Below, one piece after another: positions 18,036 to 27,291 of a stretch of DNA of 53,889 nucleotides. This DNA is from Geminisphaera colitermitum TAV2 (lineage in GTDB: Bacteria; Verrucomicrobiota; Verrucomicrobiia; Opitutales; Opitutaceae), in the NCBI RefSeq assembly GCF_000171235.2, contig NZ_ABEA03000189.1, forward strand, positions 1 through 53,889, in the 5' to 3' direction. How positions within the stretch are numbered: the stretch's first letter is position 1; every line of letters begins with the position of its first letter. The notes under the pieces are model-generated. The model was not told the origin of the DNA, did not search any database, and saw only the letters and a list, made by a program, of their open reading frames with translations. The position numbers were made by a program, and so were the translations under genes.

Positions 18036-18854
18036 TTAGGGGGTGGGGAGGACGGGGAGCCAATCGGGTGTGATGGGATGCCAGATGACGCGTCCGGCGG
18101 CGTCGCGTTCGTAGTCGGTTGCACTGATGCGGCAGTAGCTCCAGACGAGGTTTGCGTTGGTGGGGCTGATGACGCTGTCGGCCGGGACGATGGCGATGGC
18201 GGCGGCAATGGTGGCTTGCGCATCGCTGCGCATTGACCAGATAGACTGCGTGGCCGTCTGTTTGCGCCAGCGGCGGTGATCAGTCCATCCGCTGTCCGTG
18301 AAAAACACGGTGGGTTTTGGCCCGGTCTGGCTGGTGATCGTGGTTCGCGCCGGATCAGGAGAGTGGAAATACAGATACAGGTCGGTAAACGGGGTGTGCT
18401 CGCCGAAATTGGAGACGGTGCATTTGAGTTCAAACTCCACCCAGATTCCGCCCAGCAGAATCCTGAAGCTGGCGTATCCGAAGTAACCGGGTTGCACGGC
18501 GGTTGCGGCGAGGGCTCCCTGAGCGGCGGTGGCGTAGGCAGTGGCGGGTGTCGTCGCCGCCGTGCCGAGGCCGAGCGTGGCGCGTGCGCTCGTCGCGTCG
18601 TTGTCATCGAGCAACGTGTAGGCGAAGGTGCTGATGGTTTTGCCGCTGAGAGCGGTCAGGGTGGAGTCGAGCGGTTGCAGCCCATTGACCGTCGCGCCCT
18701 CTGCCAACGCCAGCGTGCCGCCGGTGGCGATGGTCAGGGTAGCACCGTCGGCGACGGTGGCGTTGCCGGTGAGGTGGGCGTCTTTGATCGGCGTGGCAGA
18801 AAAAAGCTGAAACGCTGAAAGGCTAAAAACTAAAATGAAGAGCGGGCGAATCAT
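18036..18854 (-). CDS. Phage tail-fibre-like protein with signal-like N-terminus
   Basis: 272 aa. The repeat-bearing part contains ISTFAYTLLDDNDATSARAT and LGLGTAATTPATAYATAAQ, the pattern of shaft repeats in many phage tail fibres (TLLDD..A..RATLGLGTAA). The N-terminus (LFILVFSLSAFQLFSATP) resembles a signal peptide, followed by GNATVADGATLTIATGGTL, a beta-helix-like stretch. The C-terminal half would be the receptor-binding or assembly end. Overlaps the next upstream gene by ATGA (18851-18854). Confidence 0.65.
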   Translation of the reverse strand: MIRPLFILVFSLSAFQLFSATPIKDAHLTGNATVADGATLTIATGGTLALAEGATVNGLQPLDSTLTALSGKTISTFAYTLLDDNDATSARATLGLGTAATTPATAYATAAQGALAATAVQPGYFGYASFRILLGGIWVEFELKCTVSNFGEHTPFTDLYLYFHSPDPARTTITSQTGPKPTVFFTDSGWTDHRRWRKQTATQSIWSMRSDAQATIAAAIAIVPADSVISPTNANLVWSYCRISATDYERDAAGRVIWHPITPDWLPVLPTP

Positions 18855-19657
18855 GCGGCGGGTGCGATGGCGATGTAGGTGAGATGGAGGCCGGAGGAGC
18901 CGGGCGGACCGGAGAGTTCGGCCGTGAAACCTTCGTGCGTGATGGTCTCTTCGATGGGGTTGGCCCAGATGCGGTCGCCGGCGGAGGGCTTGGTGACGGT
19001 GGAAACGACATGGGGGGTTGTGCCGGGCTGAAAGGGCGCGGGGAACTGGACTGCCACGGTTTCGGCAGCGGCAGGGATGGCGACGCGGCCGGCACGGATC
19101 GGATTAGCGGCGGCGAGGGCGGCAGGGAGTTGGTCGAGGGTGAGGAGGGCTCCGGGCAAGGGGTAGGCGGGAGGGGCGGGCTGGGGAGTGCCTTCACCAG
19201 CGTAGATTTGTCGGCGGATCAGCACTTGGAACTGCGCGGAGATGCGGCGGGTGTTCTGGGGGTTCTGGATTTCGATTTCGCCGGTGATAATGAGTGAAGA
19301 TTGCGTGCCGAGGGCGATCTCGAGGGCGGAGGTGTTGAGGTCGAGGATGGTGGTGTAGTAGGAGCCGGTCGCCTCGTTTTCCACCAGAGCCCAGCCGGTG
19401 GCGGAAAAGAGCAAAGCACCGGCGGGGGTAGCCTTGCCGCTGAGGATCATCTGGTCGCCGGGCTCCAGCGTCTCAATCGCCGGGGCCTCGCCGGTCGTGG
19501 TCGCCGGCCGCAGGAGCCAGAGGTTGACGGGGAAGGTGTCAGCACTGACCCATTCGGGGCGGGTGGCGGCGGCCTGGCCGTTTTTGTCGCGGAGGAGGAT
19601 TTTGCCCGGCTCGAGGGCGACATTGAGATAGAGATTGAACTCGCGGGTCCAGGACAT
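18851..19657 (-). CDS. Phage tail-associated protein, beta-rich with H-lectin-like end
   Basis: 268 aa. The N-terminal part (REFNLYLNVALEPGKILLRD, VNLWLLRP) looks like a phage baseplate or tail-tip immunoglobulin-like domain. The C-terminal 90 residues (RAGRVAIPAAAETVAVQFPA, then HVVSTVTKPS and GLHLTYIAIAP) resemble an H-type lectin fold used for host-surface binding. Assignment rests on pattern and on neighbours. Overlaps the tail-fibre-like gene. Confidence 0.55.
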   Translation of the reverse strand: MSWTREFNLYLNVALEPGKILLRDKNGQAAATRPEWVSADTFPVNLWLLRPATTTGEAPAIETLEPGDQMILSGKATPAGALLFSATGWALVENEATGSYYTTILDLNTSALEIALGTQSSLIITGEIEIQNPQNTRRISAQFQVLIRRQIYAGEGTPQPAPPAYPLPGALLTLDQLPAALAAANPIRAGRVAIPAAAETVAVQFPAPFQPGTTPHVVSTVTKPSAGDRIWANPIEETITHEGFTAELSGPPGSSGLHLTYIAIAPAA

Positions 19658-19737
19658 GCGGCCCGCACTCTACCGGGGTGGCCGCCAACCTGACCAAGGG
19701 GCGTGGGACGTGTGGGGAGGATGGCGCGGCATGCCCA

Positions 19738-19959
19738 TCAGGATGCTTTTTCATTACGTCGTTTGCGTTTGGTTGTGTTTACGCAAACACAACGTTGGCG
19801 GTGGCGGACGGGTTTCTTTGCTGAACGCTGTGCGTTCCGAGAGCCTGCCCGGTTGGCACGCTGTTGCAGATAAAAGATCAGCCAAGCGGTGGCCACCGTG
19901 GAAATACCGATCAGAATTTGGGTGTTTTGTGCATTCATACGCATGATGCACTGTGTCAA
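19738..19959 (-). CDS. Small membrane protein, possible phage accessory
   Basis: 73 aa. One hydrophobic segment (ILIGISTVATAWLIFYL) and a strongly basic C-terminus. Size and place among tail genes would allow a holin-like role, but there is no endolysin beside it. The 385-base gap it lies in (19658-20042) otherwise shows only a T-rich stretch near 19990-20015. Confidence 0.35.
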   Translation of the reverse strand: MTQCIMRMNAQNTQILIGISTVATAWLIFYLQQRANRAGSRNAQRSAKKPVRHRQRCVCVNTTKRKRRNEKAS

Positions 19960-20042
19960 ATGACGTCACTGTCTGACCGGTTGCATTACTCGTTTTTTGT
20001 TTTTTTTAAGAAAATTTTCGCTGGGAGGGAGGGTATGGTTGG

Positions 20043-22589
20043 TCATTCGCCGTCCTCGGGTGTCGTTAGATCGACATCACACCAGCCTTCGGTGATGAGG
20101 GTGGAAAGCGTCGGGTCGGTCAGTGCGAGCACGCGCCAAGGGGTGGCGAGGGTGGCGTTGGGGCCGCCCGCCGCCGCGCTCTCGGGCGTTTCCTCCATTG
20201 CCACATCCGCGAAATCTTCACGCTCGGCGACCTCGCCGTCTGTCTCAACGCGGGTGTATTCTTGGCATTCCAAAAAAACGGCCTTTTTGCCGGCGGCAAT
20301 ATCCGCCGGCGCGAGGCCGGAGTTGTCGTAGTGCGTGGTGACAACGACGGTCAGCGAACCGTCTTCGTTCAGCGTCTGCTCCGTCACCGGCTGGCCGATC
20401 TGGGCGAGCCCTAATGAGCCGGGTGGAATGGCGTAGGGATCGCGGATGCTAACGGGCTGGCCGTTGATCGTGTCGGCGGCGGGCCAGCCTGGGACGTTGC
20501 CCGTGGTGTGCTCCCATGTCGCCAGCGCGGGCGTGGGGACGGAGCCGCTTACCTTCTGCTGTTGCCACAGCCAGTTGGTCCCACGCTCGATCTCGTTGTC
20601 GAGGTAGACTTTTCCGTCAGGGCCGAGAGTCTTGCCGCTCGTGCCTGCGGGGTAATCCTGCATTTGCGCCTCGATGCGGATGTATTCATGCGTCTGTTCT
20701 GGTGGGATGCTGTCGCCGTCCGGCGATGTCAGCGAGAGGATGCCGTTCCAGTCCTTGTAACAAAAATCGTCAGGAAGGGTGGTGGCGTCTGACTGGCCGG
20801 GTATCGCCGGACGCACTACCATCTCAACGGGGGCGGATTCGCCGCGCAGTCCGGCGGTGAGAGGAAAGACAAGGGGTTCCGCCGGATCGCGCACCGCCCC
20901 GGCCTGATGATTGCCTGTAGTTTTGGCCCAATACGTTTTCAGCCGACCGACTACTTTCCAGCCGGATCGTCCATCGCGAGCAATTACGCGCAAGCGGGCG
21001 TAGTGGTAGGCGCGGCGCCCGAATTGCGTGAGGTTGGAGATGTGCCAAAACACGGTGGTGTCGTCGTCAGTCGACAGGCCCGTGGGAAAGACTTGGTTTG
21101 TCCCAGAGCTAGCAGAAATGTTTGGTTTTTCGTAATCGACCCAGCCGAACTCCGACCACGGGTGCGGAATGGGCCGCATATAGCGGGTGATTTGTTTCTG
21201 GGTGTAGGAGCAGGCAAATTGCGCCGGTGGCTCGTCTTCGCCCTGCAAGGGATAGGATGCGCCGCTGAGTTTGCCGACCAGCATCACGGGGAGGGGGGGG
21301 GGGAGGGGGGGGGAACCGATGCGTTTGACCGCGTGCGTGTGGGTGACGCGCCCGACCAGCCCGCGCGGGACGGACATCGCGTGCCGGTAGCGGATGAGCA
21401 TGAGGCGGAAAGCCTCACGACCATCGGCGGCGAAGAGCAGGGAGGCAGGGGCGTCGGTAACGATGGGCAGATTGGGGCGGAGGGCGATGCCGCCGGTGAG
21501 GGAACGCAGCCGGTCGTTCCATGGTATCACGGGGTTGTTGCTATTGGCCGTGCCCGGAGGCACGTCCGCCCAGTCCACGTCGTCCGCCGCCCAACCTTGC
21601 AGCCGCTCCGCCATTGATGCTGGTGTCATCGGATCGGACCAAGTCTCATGCAGGGCGGCGTGCCAGTGTCTGGAGATACCGCTGCCGTCTGGTCCGTAGT
21701 TATACTCGTAGTCAAAATCCACGCCGTCATTCCGGCGTGAGCAATTAACCAGAGCCATGAGCGCGTGGGCATGTTCTGACCAAGCGGCGACACGTTGTTC
21801 GGAGGTCATGGAGTCCCAAGCTGGATTGGCTCTGGGATCTTGCGGGAAGCCGTTCCAGCCCCCATTCTGTTCAGCCCATCCATCATAAGCTCTGTCCATG
21901 TAGCTGGGCAGATCGTCGTTATATCCTAACTCCTGTCTGTATTCTGGTTCGCCACGCGGCCAGTCTTCTCCAACTTCATCAGGAGGGAACCCGGAAATCA
22001 AATCGTGATCAACGACATCGCTCCTCACGCCGTCCGTCCAAGTGATCGTGCGTGTAGTCTTCCAGCTATAAGATGCATAAGGGGGAGGAGAAGATAAACT
22101 CTCGGTTTCCACTCCGGACGCGGTGCCGTCCCATACCCATGTTTTAGTAACGGGAGACCAGCGCAAGGTAATCGTTTCAGTATAGGATAAAGAAGACGAT
22201 GAGGAAAAACCATTTCCAGAGGATGAGTTAGTTCTGTTAATAGATAAATGCCTTGTCCAGAAAACCGGCGGAGGGACCGTTTGCTCATACAAATGACGGA
22301 AGACGGCCCTTGCCCATCCCCGCCCCAATCCCGACGAGAATTTCGTAACGACATCGAAAACATCCACGAATCGGGCCGGCTGGTTATTTAAACCAGTGGG
22401 TATAACACCAAATGGGGGCACAATTGGCGAATACGCCCGCGCTTCGTATGCTATTATCGGATACGGAAGATCGATGTGGGACTCGCTGTCGGGCACAGTG
22501 GTGCCGCCGTCTGCACGGCGGAAGAGCACGCAGGGCGAGCTTGGCATGAGGGCGGGGACGCTGCCCTGCGCGCTGACTTCGCGGCTCAT
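20043..22589 (-). CDS. Large phage-remnant structural protein, function unknown
   Basis: 848 aa, rich in W, Y and P, no signal peptide and no recognised domain. It lies between the tape-measure side and the fibre-like proteins, so a tail-tip or baseplate role is likely by position. A double homopolymer (11 G, A, 9 G at 21293-21313) encodes PPLPPPLP in mid-protein and is in frame. The start at 22589 overlaps the end of the preceding gene (ATGA at 22586-22589). Confidence 0.6.
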   Translation of the reverse strand: MSREVSAQGSVPALMPSSPCVLFRRADGGTTVPDSESHIDLPYPIIAYEARAYSPIVPPFGVIPTGLNNQPARFVDVFDVVTKFSSGLGRGWARAVFRHLYEQTVPPPVFWTRHLSINRTNSSSGNGFSSSSSLSYTETITLRWSPVTKTWVWDGTASGVETESLSSPPPYASYSWKTTRTITWTDGVRSDVVDHDLISGFPPDEVGEDWPRGEPEYRQELGYNDDLPSYMDRAYDGWAEQNGGWNGFPQDPRANPAWDSMTSEQRVAAWSEHAHALMALVNCSRRNDGVDFDYEYNYGPDGSGISRHWHAALHETWSDPMTPASMAERLQGWAADDVDWADVPPGTANSNNPVIPWNDRLRSLTGGIALRPNLPIVTDAPASLLFAADGREAFRLMLIRYRHAMSVPRGLVGRVTHTHAVKRIGSPPLPPPLPVMLVGKLSGASYPLQGEDEPPAQFACSYTQKQITRYMRPIPHPWSEFGWVDYEKPNISASSGTNQVFPTGLSTDDDTTVFWHISNLTQFGRRAYHYARLRVIARDGRSGWKVVGRLKTYWAKTTGNHQAGAVRDPAEPLVFPLTAGLRGESAPVEMVVRPAIPGQSDATTLPDDFCYKDWNGILSLTSPDGDSIPPEQTHEYIRIEAQMQDYPAGTSGKTLGPDGKVYLDNEIERGTNWLWQQQKVSGSVPTPALATWEHTTGNVPGWPAADTINGQPVSIRDPYAIPPGSLGLAQIGQPVTEQTLNEDGSLTVVVTTHYDNSGLAPADIAAGKKAVFLECQEYTRVETDGEVAEREDFADVAMEETPESAAAGGPNATLATPWRVLALTDPTLSTLITEGWCDVDLTTPEDGE
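21293..21313 (-). repeat. Double poly-G tract (11 G - A - 9 G)
   Basis: C on the coding strand. In frame in the 848-residue phage-remnant gene. Confidence 0.93.
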
Positions 22590-23320
22590 GCCGTGGGTCT
22601 CCGGTTGCGAAAGAAAACGACCTCGCGCAGCAGGGTGACAGAGGGCGGATGCTCGGGGAGGTCGGCGGCGGTGAATTGCACGTATCCATTGGTGCTTTGG
22701 AGGACGCTGCGAAAGGAACCTTGGTCGGTGTTGTTGGCGACGGGGGTCTTGGTTTGCGATTCCCCGATGCCGGTTACGCTAACGTAACAATAACCGAGGA
22801 GCAGGCGGAACTTGAGGCGCCAGCCGGTGGCCGCGTCAATCGGATCGGCAGTGAGGGCGGGCGTGGACGACGTGTAGGCTTCCTCCTTCAGCCAGACGTG
22901 AGTCCAAAGTGGATACTGATTGATCGGGCCGCTCCACTCGCACTCCAGATGAACGCGGCGGGTCGTCGTCTGCGAGACGTTGCGGGGGATTTCACAAACT
23001 GGCGCAATGAAAGGACTCTGACCATCCACGCGTTCTGGTGCTGAATAATCCACGGTCCCGAATGTCAGCCAGAAACGAAACGGCACGTTGTCCGGGGCGG
23101 TCGTGTCGGAGGCCGGCGGCGTCCAGCCAGTGGGCGGGGTTGTTGTGAGGGTCAGGGGCGGCGCGACAGGTTCGTCCGAGCCTCGCGGGCCGGTGGTTTT
23201 GGGGAAGCGCAGGGTGTCGAGGCGGTTGGTGAGGTAGCGCAGGTAGCGGATGATCTGGCTGACAATGTCCGCAGTGACGCCTTCACGGGGACGGGGTTCG
23301 CGTGGTAGATAAACAGGCAT
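22586..23320 (-). CDS. Phage-remnant protein, hypothetical
   Basis: 244 aa. N-terminal helix TADIVSQIIRYLRYLTNRLD, then a P/T-rich linker and a beta-rich body. No recognised family. Coupled to the 848-residue gene by ATGA and ten bases after the next upstream gene, so one transcription unit. A tail-associated role is inferred from position. Confidence 0.6.
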   Translation of the reverse strand: MPVYLPREPRPREGVTADIVSQIIRYLRYLTNRLDTLRFPKTTGPRGSDEPVAPPLTLTTTPPTGWTPPASDTTAPDNVPFRFWLTFGTVDYSAPERVDGQSPFIAPVCEIPRNVSQTTTRRVHLECEWSGPINQYPLWTHVWLKEEAYTSSTPALTADPIDAATGWRLKFRLLLGYCYVSVTGIGESQTKTPVANNTDQGSFRSVLQSTNGYVQFTAADLPEHPPSVTLLREVVFFRNRRPTA

Positions 23321-23329
23321 GGCGGATGA

Positions 23330-24052
23330 TCAGGCGGGCGGGTAAATGTCGGCGTCCACTTCGTCGGCGCCGGTGGTTTCGATGACGCGCTCCCATTTGC
23401 CCTGCCCGCCCTGGCGGACGGCGCGATCGGCGGTCTGAAGGTATTCATAACCGGCGGGGGCAGAGGCCGGCCGGCCGACCTTGTAGCCGCATTTGGAGGA
23501 AGTCGGCCGCCGGTAGCTGCGCACCGTCTTGCGATGCACAGGCGTGTAAACGACGTAGGTATCCTGCCCGCGGCGGAGTTTGGCAACGAAGTGTTTGGCG
23601 TTGGCGGAAAGGGCGTTGTAGAGGGTGGTGCGCTTGGCCGCGGTGTCGGCGGATTTCCATTCGGCGATCTTGTCGAGGTCGGCGTCGGTGAGGGTATTGG
23701 TCCCGCCCACCTGATAGCGGGGAGCCTGTTCGAGGGGTTTGACGACCTCGGCAAACTCCACCTCTTCCGTGGGCTCCTCGGGGTTGAGGTAGCTGTTGAT
23801 GATGGTGACGGTCATGGTTCCGGGGCCTTCGAGTCCGGCGCCATCCGGGGATACTTCGACCTTATCGACCCAGAAGTTGCTGTAACCAGCCATCTGCCCA
23901 CCTTTGCGCGGACGTGTGGACATGAGCACTCGATACGGGCCGCGGTAGGTGAACACGTAGGTTTCACCGCTCGCATCCTCCATATACCGGGGGGAGCCGG
24001 CCTGGTGTTCGATCTGCTTCGATCCTCTCCAACGTGGTGTAATGCTGGCCAT
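23330..24052 (-). CDS. Phage-remnant protein, hypothetical
   Basis: 240 aa. The N-terminal part (ASGETYVFTYRGPYRVLM) followed by VEVSPDGAGLEGPGTMTVTI looks like a beta-rich tail component. The C-terminal 70 residues are basic (HRKTVRSYRRPTSSKCGYKV). Position directly after the tape measure fits a distal-tail-type protein, but the sequence is not recognised. Confidence 0.6.
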   Translation of the reverse strand: MASITPRWRGSKQIEHQAGSPRYMEDASGETYVFTYRGPYRVLMSTRPRKGGQMAGYSNFWVDKVEVSPDGAGLEGPGTMTVTIINSYLNPEEPTEEVEFAEVVKPLEQAPRYQVGGTNTLTDADLDKIAEWKSADTAAKRTTLYNALSANAKHFVAKLRRGQDTYVVYTPVHRKTVRSYRRPTSSKCGYKVGRPASAPAGYEYLQTADRAVRQGGQGKWERVIETTGADEVDADIYPPA

Positions 24053-24061
24053 GATACGCGA

Positions 24062-25561
24062 CTAGATGAAGGCGGATTGAAGGGTTGGCGTGTGGGCATC
24101 CAGGCGGACGCTCTTGATGATGCTGGCCAGTTTCTCCACGCCGACGGCGGTGCGGCGGGCGTAGTCGAGAGCGGGGCCGCCGGCACCGCCGACGAAGAGG
24201 CCGATCTTGGCGAGGCGGTCGCCTTCGGTGTCCCGCGCCTTGATCGTGCCGGCGGCCGAGATGTCACCTCCGGATTTGGCAGCCGTGGCGGCGGTCGTGG
24301 CCTGCGCCTTGGTGAGATTGGCGTCCGCCGCCTTCACGGCATCCTGCCAGATTTCCTCCAGCTTCTTTTTGAGAGCCTGCCGCGAGTCACCGGCGAAGTC
24401 GGTGAGGTCCATGTTGGCGAGGTTGCCGACGGCCTGACGGATCACGCTGTCAACAAAGCCGGTGTTGTCCCGCTCCTGCTCCCGCTGGTTGCGGCGCTGG
24501 GTCACCTTGTCTTGGGCGAGGCTCTGCTGGAGCGACGCCGGAGCGCCGTTGCCGCCGTGCAGGAGGGAGGCGTAGTCCATCGCCATGACGAGGAGTTCTT
24601 TCATGGCGATTTTGGCGGAGAGCCAGACGTTGCCCAGGCCCGTGGCGAAGTTTTTAGCGATAACCTCGAAGGGAGCGCGGAGCACGGCCCACACCGTCTT
24701 GGCACTGTTGATCGTGGCATCCAGAAACATCGCCAGGTAGATTTCCACGGCACCGATCAGTGAGACGGCGAGCAGGTCGCCGATCTGGCCGCTTTTGAGG
24801 ATTTCGATCAGCGGGGCGATGGATTTGCCCACACGTTGGCCGAGCTGCGTGAAATCCATGTCGTTGATTTTTTCCAGCTCGCTCATGAGCGAGGCGCTGA
24901 TGGATTCCGCCGCACCGACGAAGAAGCCGCGCAGCTTGACCGGAGCGGCGGCCAGGATGGTGCTGGCCTTGTCGAACTGACCGGCATTGCGCTGGAGGAC
25001 TTCGGCCTGGGTGCCGAGGACTTTGGCGGCTGTTTGCATGGCACTGTCATCCTTGATGACGGCGAGCAGCTTCGCGCCGGTGCGCCCGAAGATCTCCATC
25101 GCAGCGTTGACCTGTTCGGTGGGATCTTTGATCCGGCGGATGCGGTCGGCGATGACCGCGAACTGGCCGGGGGCATCCAGTTTTTTAAGTTCGGTGATGC
25201 TGAGTCCGAGTTGATCGAAGATTTTTTTCGTAGGCTGGCCCGATTCATTTACGCCGGAGAGGGCACGTTGGAGGAGGTTGAGCACCGGGGCCGCTTCCGA
25301 TCCGCCGAGGCCGGCGTTGATGAAGGCTTGCTGGAGGAGGGCGATGTCTTTGACCGCCCCGCCGGTTTGGGCCGAGAGGTGTTGCAGTTCGCTGCCGAGA
25401 TCGATGGCCTTTTTCAGGCCGACAATCGCGCCGGCCGCGCTGAGTGACACGCCGCCGATCGCCGCGATCTGCCCGATGGCGCTGCCCACCATGCCACGGA
25501 CCGACGACAGCGGCCCGAGGAAGCCCCCGGCATTGAGCGTCATGATGGCGGCGAGGTTCAT
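24062..25561 (-). CDS. Phage tail tape measure protein
   Basis: 499 aa. The segments MTLNAGGFLGPLSSVRGMVG, LQHLSAQTGGAVKDIALLQQ, GLSITELKKLDAPGQFAVIA and AAMEIFGRTGAKLLAVI follow the standard N-terminal order of tape measure proteins, which set tail length. Hydrophobic stretches follow (LLAVSLIGAVEIYLAMFLDA). At 499 aa it is short for this family, so a short tail or truncation is possible. The IS begins seven bases upstream of the start codon (25559-25561), so the upstream tail, head and packaging genes are cut off here. Confidence 0.88.
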   Translation of the reverse strand: MNLAAIMTLNAGGFLGPLSSVRGMVGSAIGQIAAIGGVSLSAAGAIVGLKKAIDLGSELQHLSAQTGGAVKDIALLQQAFINAGLGGSEAAPVLNLLQRALSGVNESGQPTKKIFDQLGLSITELKKLDAPGQFAVIADRIRRIKDPTEQVNAAMEIFGRTGAKLLAVIKDDSAMQTAAKVLGTQAEVLQRNAGQFDKASTILAAAPVKLRGFFVGAAESISASLMSELEKINDMDFTQLGQRVGKSIAPLIEILKSGQIGDLLAVSLIGAVEIYLAMFLDATINSAKTVWAVLRAPFEVIAKNFATGLGNVWLSAKIAMKELLVMAMDYASLLHGGNGAPASLQQSLAQDKVTQRRNQREQERDNTGFVDSVIRQAVGNLANMDLTDFAGDSRQALKKKLEEIWQDAVKAADANLTKAQATTAATAAKSGGDISAAGTIKARDTEGDRLAKIGLFVGGAGGPALDYARRTAVGVEKLASIIKSVRLDAHTPTLQSAFI

Positions 25562-25567
25562 TTTTTA

Positions 25568-26398
25568 GGGAGTGTAGTCACGAGATAAGATTGACTGAGT
25601 TTTTTTGTGATGGAGAATGTCAGCATGGCGAAAGATCAACACCGTCACGACATTTCGGACCGAGTTTGGAGCGTTCTGGAGCCGCTGCTACCTGGAAGGA
25701 AAGGAGCGTGGGGAGGGGTGGCGGAGGACAACCGCAAGTTCCTCAACGCGGTTCTGTGGATTTTACGCACTGGTGCGCCTTGGAGGGATCTTCCAGAGGA
25801 TTACGGAGGGTGGAGCAACACGCACAGGCGTTTTTGTCGCTGGAGAGACAAGGGGCATTGGGAGCGCCTGTTGTCGGAACTGATGAACGAGCCCGATTTT
25901 GAGTGGCTGATGATTGATGCCAGTCATGTCAAAATCCATCCGCATGCAGCGGGAGCCAGAGGTGGAAACGAGGCGATCGGTCTGACAAAAGGGGGCGAAA
26001 CACCAAACTACATTTGGCCGTGGATGCGCATGGTATGCCGGTGCGAGTCATTGTTACAGCGGGTTCCACGGCTGATTGCACACAGGCTGGCAGGTTGATT
26101 GAAGGCATTGCCGCAGACCATCTGATCGCCGACAAGGGATATGACACCAACGCCATCATCGAAATGGCGCAGGCCGCAGGCATCTGCCCGCAGATTCCTC
26201 CAAAGACCAATCGCATAGAACAACGCGAATATGACCCTTATCTTTATCGGATCAGGCATCTGGTAGAAAATGCATTCCTACGACTCAAGCAATGGCGCGG
26301 CATCGCAACCCGATACGCAAAACGAGCCTCCTCTTTCCTCGCTGCCGTCCAATTCAGGTGTGCTATCCTCTGGGCTTCAATCTCGTGACTACACGCTC
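25568..26398 (+). mobile_element. IS5-family (IS427-like) insertion sequence, complete
   Basis: 831 bases. Terminal inverted repeats share GTGTAGTCACGAGAT (25572-25586) and its complement (26380-26394), with ends GGGA and GCTC. A TA dinucleotide flanks both ends (25566-25567 and 26399-26400), matching the 2-base target duplication of IS427-type elements. It carries a two-frame transposase and separates the phage remnant from the flagellar cluster. Confidence 0.9.
25607..26388 (+). CDS. IS5-family DDE transposase, expressed by -1 frameshift
   Basis: The first frame (25607-26098; starts possible at 25607, 25610 or 25625) has DRVWSVLEPLLPGRKG and WLMIDASHVKIHPHAAGARG with the first catalytic D. 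The second frame (to 26388) has TKLHLAVDAHGMPVRV, the second D in HLIADKGYD and a terminal region with FLRLKQWRGIATRY holding the E. The switch is explained by A-AAA-GGG at 25987-25993, read ACA AAA GGG in the first frame. Slipping back one base gives KGGRNTKLHLAVDAHG, the usual family sequence. Both halves look intact, so the element may be active. Confidence 0.9.
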
Positions 26399-26452
26399 TA
26401 AGAATCTAAATCAATACTCTCTTTGGTATAATGATTCTGATTGTCCCTCCCT

Positions 26453-26461
26453 CCCCCCCCC
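26453..26461 (+). repeat. Poly-C tract, 9 C, after the fliR stop
   Basis: Intergenic, between the IS right end and fliR. Confidence 0.9.
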
Positions 26462-26469
26462 TACCCTTC

Positions 26470-27228
26470 TCAATTTCGCCCTACCAGTTCCAGCATCGTC
26501 CACGGCAGCGCGTCCATGGCGCGCCAGAGGTAGCGGCCGAACAAACCGCCCGCGCCGGCCAGTAACGACAGGCCCACGAGCGTCCGCACGGGATAACTGA
26601 TGATGAAAACATTCATCCTCGGCACCGCCCGGCCCAAAATCGAAAACGCCAGCGAGATCACAAAGTTGAGCGCGATAAATGGCGCTGCCATCCGCATCCC
26701 AAACTCAATGACCTGCGCCGTGCAGATCGTGAGCGTCTCGCCTGCCAGCACGCTGAAACGCGCCGCGCCCGCCGGCGCGAAATCGAAACTCCGCACAAAC
26801 GCCGCCAGCGCCCCCTCATGTCCGCCCATGAGAAAAAACATCAAGCCCGCGAAACTCCCGATGAAGGCCGGTAACGGCTCCTGCGACGGCGTGGGCACAT
26901 CAAAGCCCGGCGCGGCGACAAGCCCCAGTTCGTTGGCAATGAGACGCCCAGCCAGTTCTGCGCCCGCGAACACCAGACGCCCCACAAACCCAAGCGCCAG
27001 GCCCAGCACCATCTCGCGCACCGCCGCCTCGGCCAGCCACGGCCAGCCGGGCGGCTCCGGCATCGGCGCGTGCGGGATGATGCCCGCCAACAACGTCGGG
27101 AACATGAAGGCGCAGGCCACACGCAACATCGCCGGCAATACCTTGCCGCCCGGCACCGGCAGCAACATCACCACGCCCAGCGCACGCAAACCGGTCAAGG
27201 TCCAGACAAGAAGCCATTCGACGGGCAT
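26470..27228 (-). CDS. fliR: Flagellar export apparatus membrane protein FliR
   Basis: 252 aa, about six helices. EMVLGLALGFVGRLVFAGAE and SFAGLMFFLMGGHEGAL are typical of FliR, part of the FliPQR export gate. It is the last gene of the flagellar cluster. flhB and flhA, which usually follow or are fused to fliR, are absent and the IS and phage remnant start instead. Confidence 0.93.
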   Translation of the reverse strand: MPVEWLLVWTLTGLRALGVVMLLPVPGGKVLPAMLRVACAFMFPTLLAGIIPHAPMPEPPGWPWLAEAAVREMVLGLALGFVGRLVFAGAELAGRLIANELGLVAAPGFDVPTPSQEPLPAFIGSFAGLMFFLMGGHEGALAAFVRSFDFAPAGAARFSVLAGETLTICTAQVIEFGMRMAAPFIALNFVISLAFSILGRAVPRMNVFIISYPVRTLVGLSLLAGAGGLFGRYLWRAMDALPWTMLELVGRN

Positions 27229-27291
27229 GAGTGAAATTGCGATTGTGATAAAAGGTGGGTGTGTTCGTTGCTCGCGCGTATCGCGGCCTGC

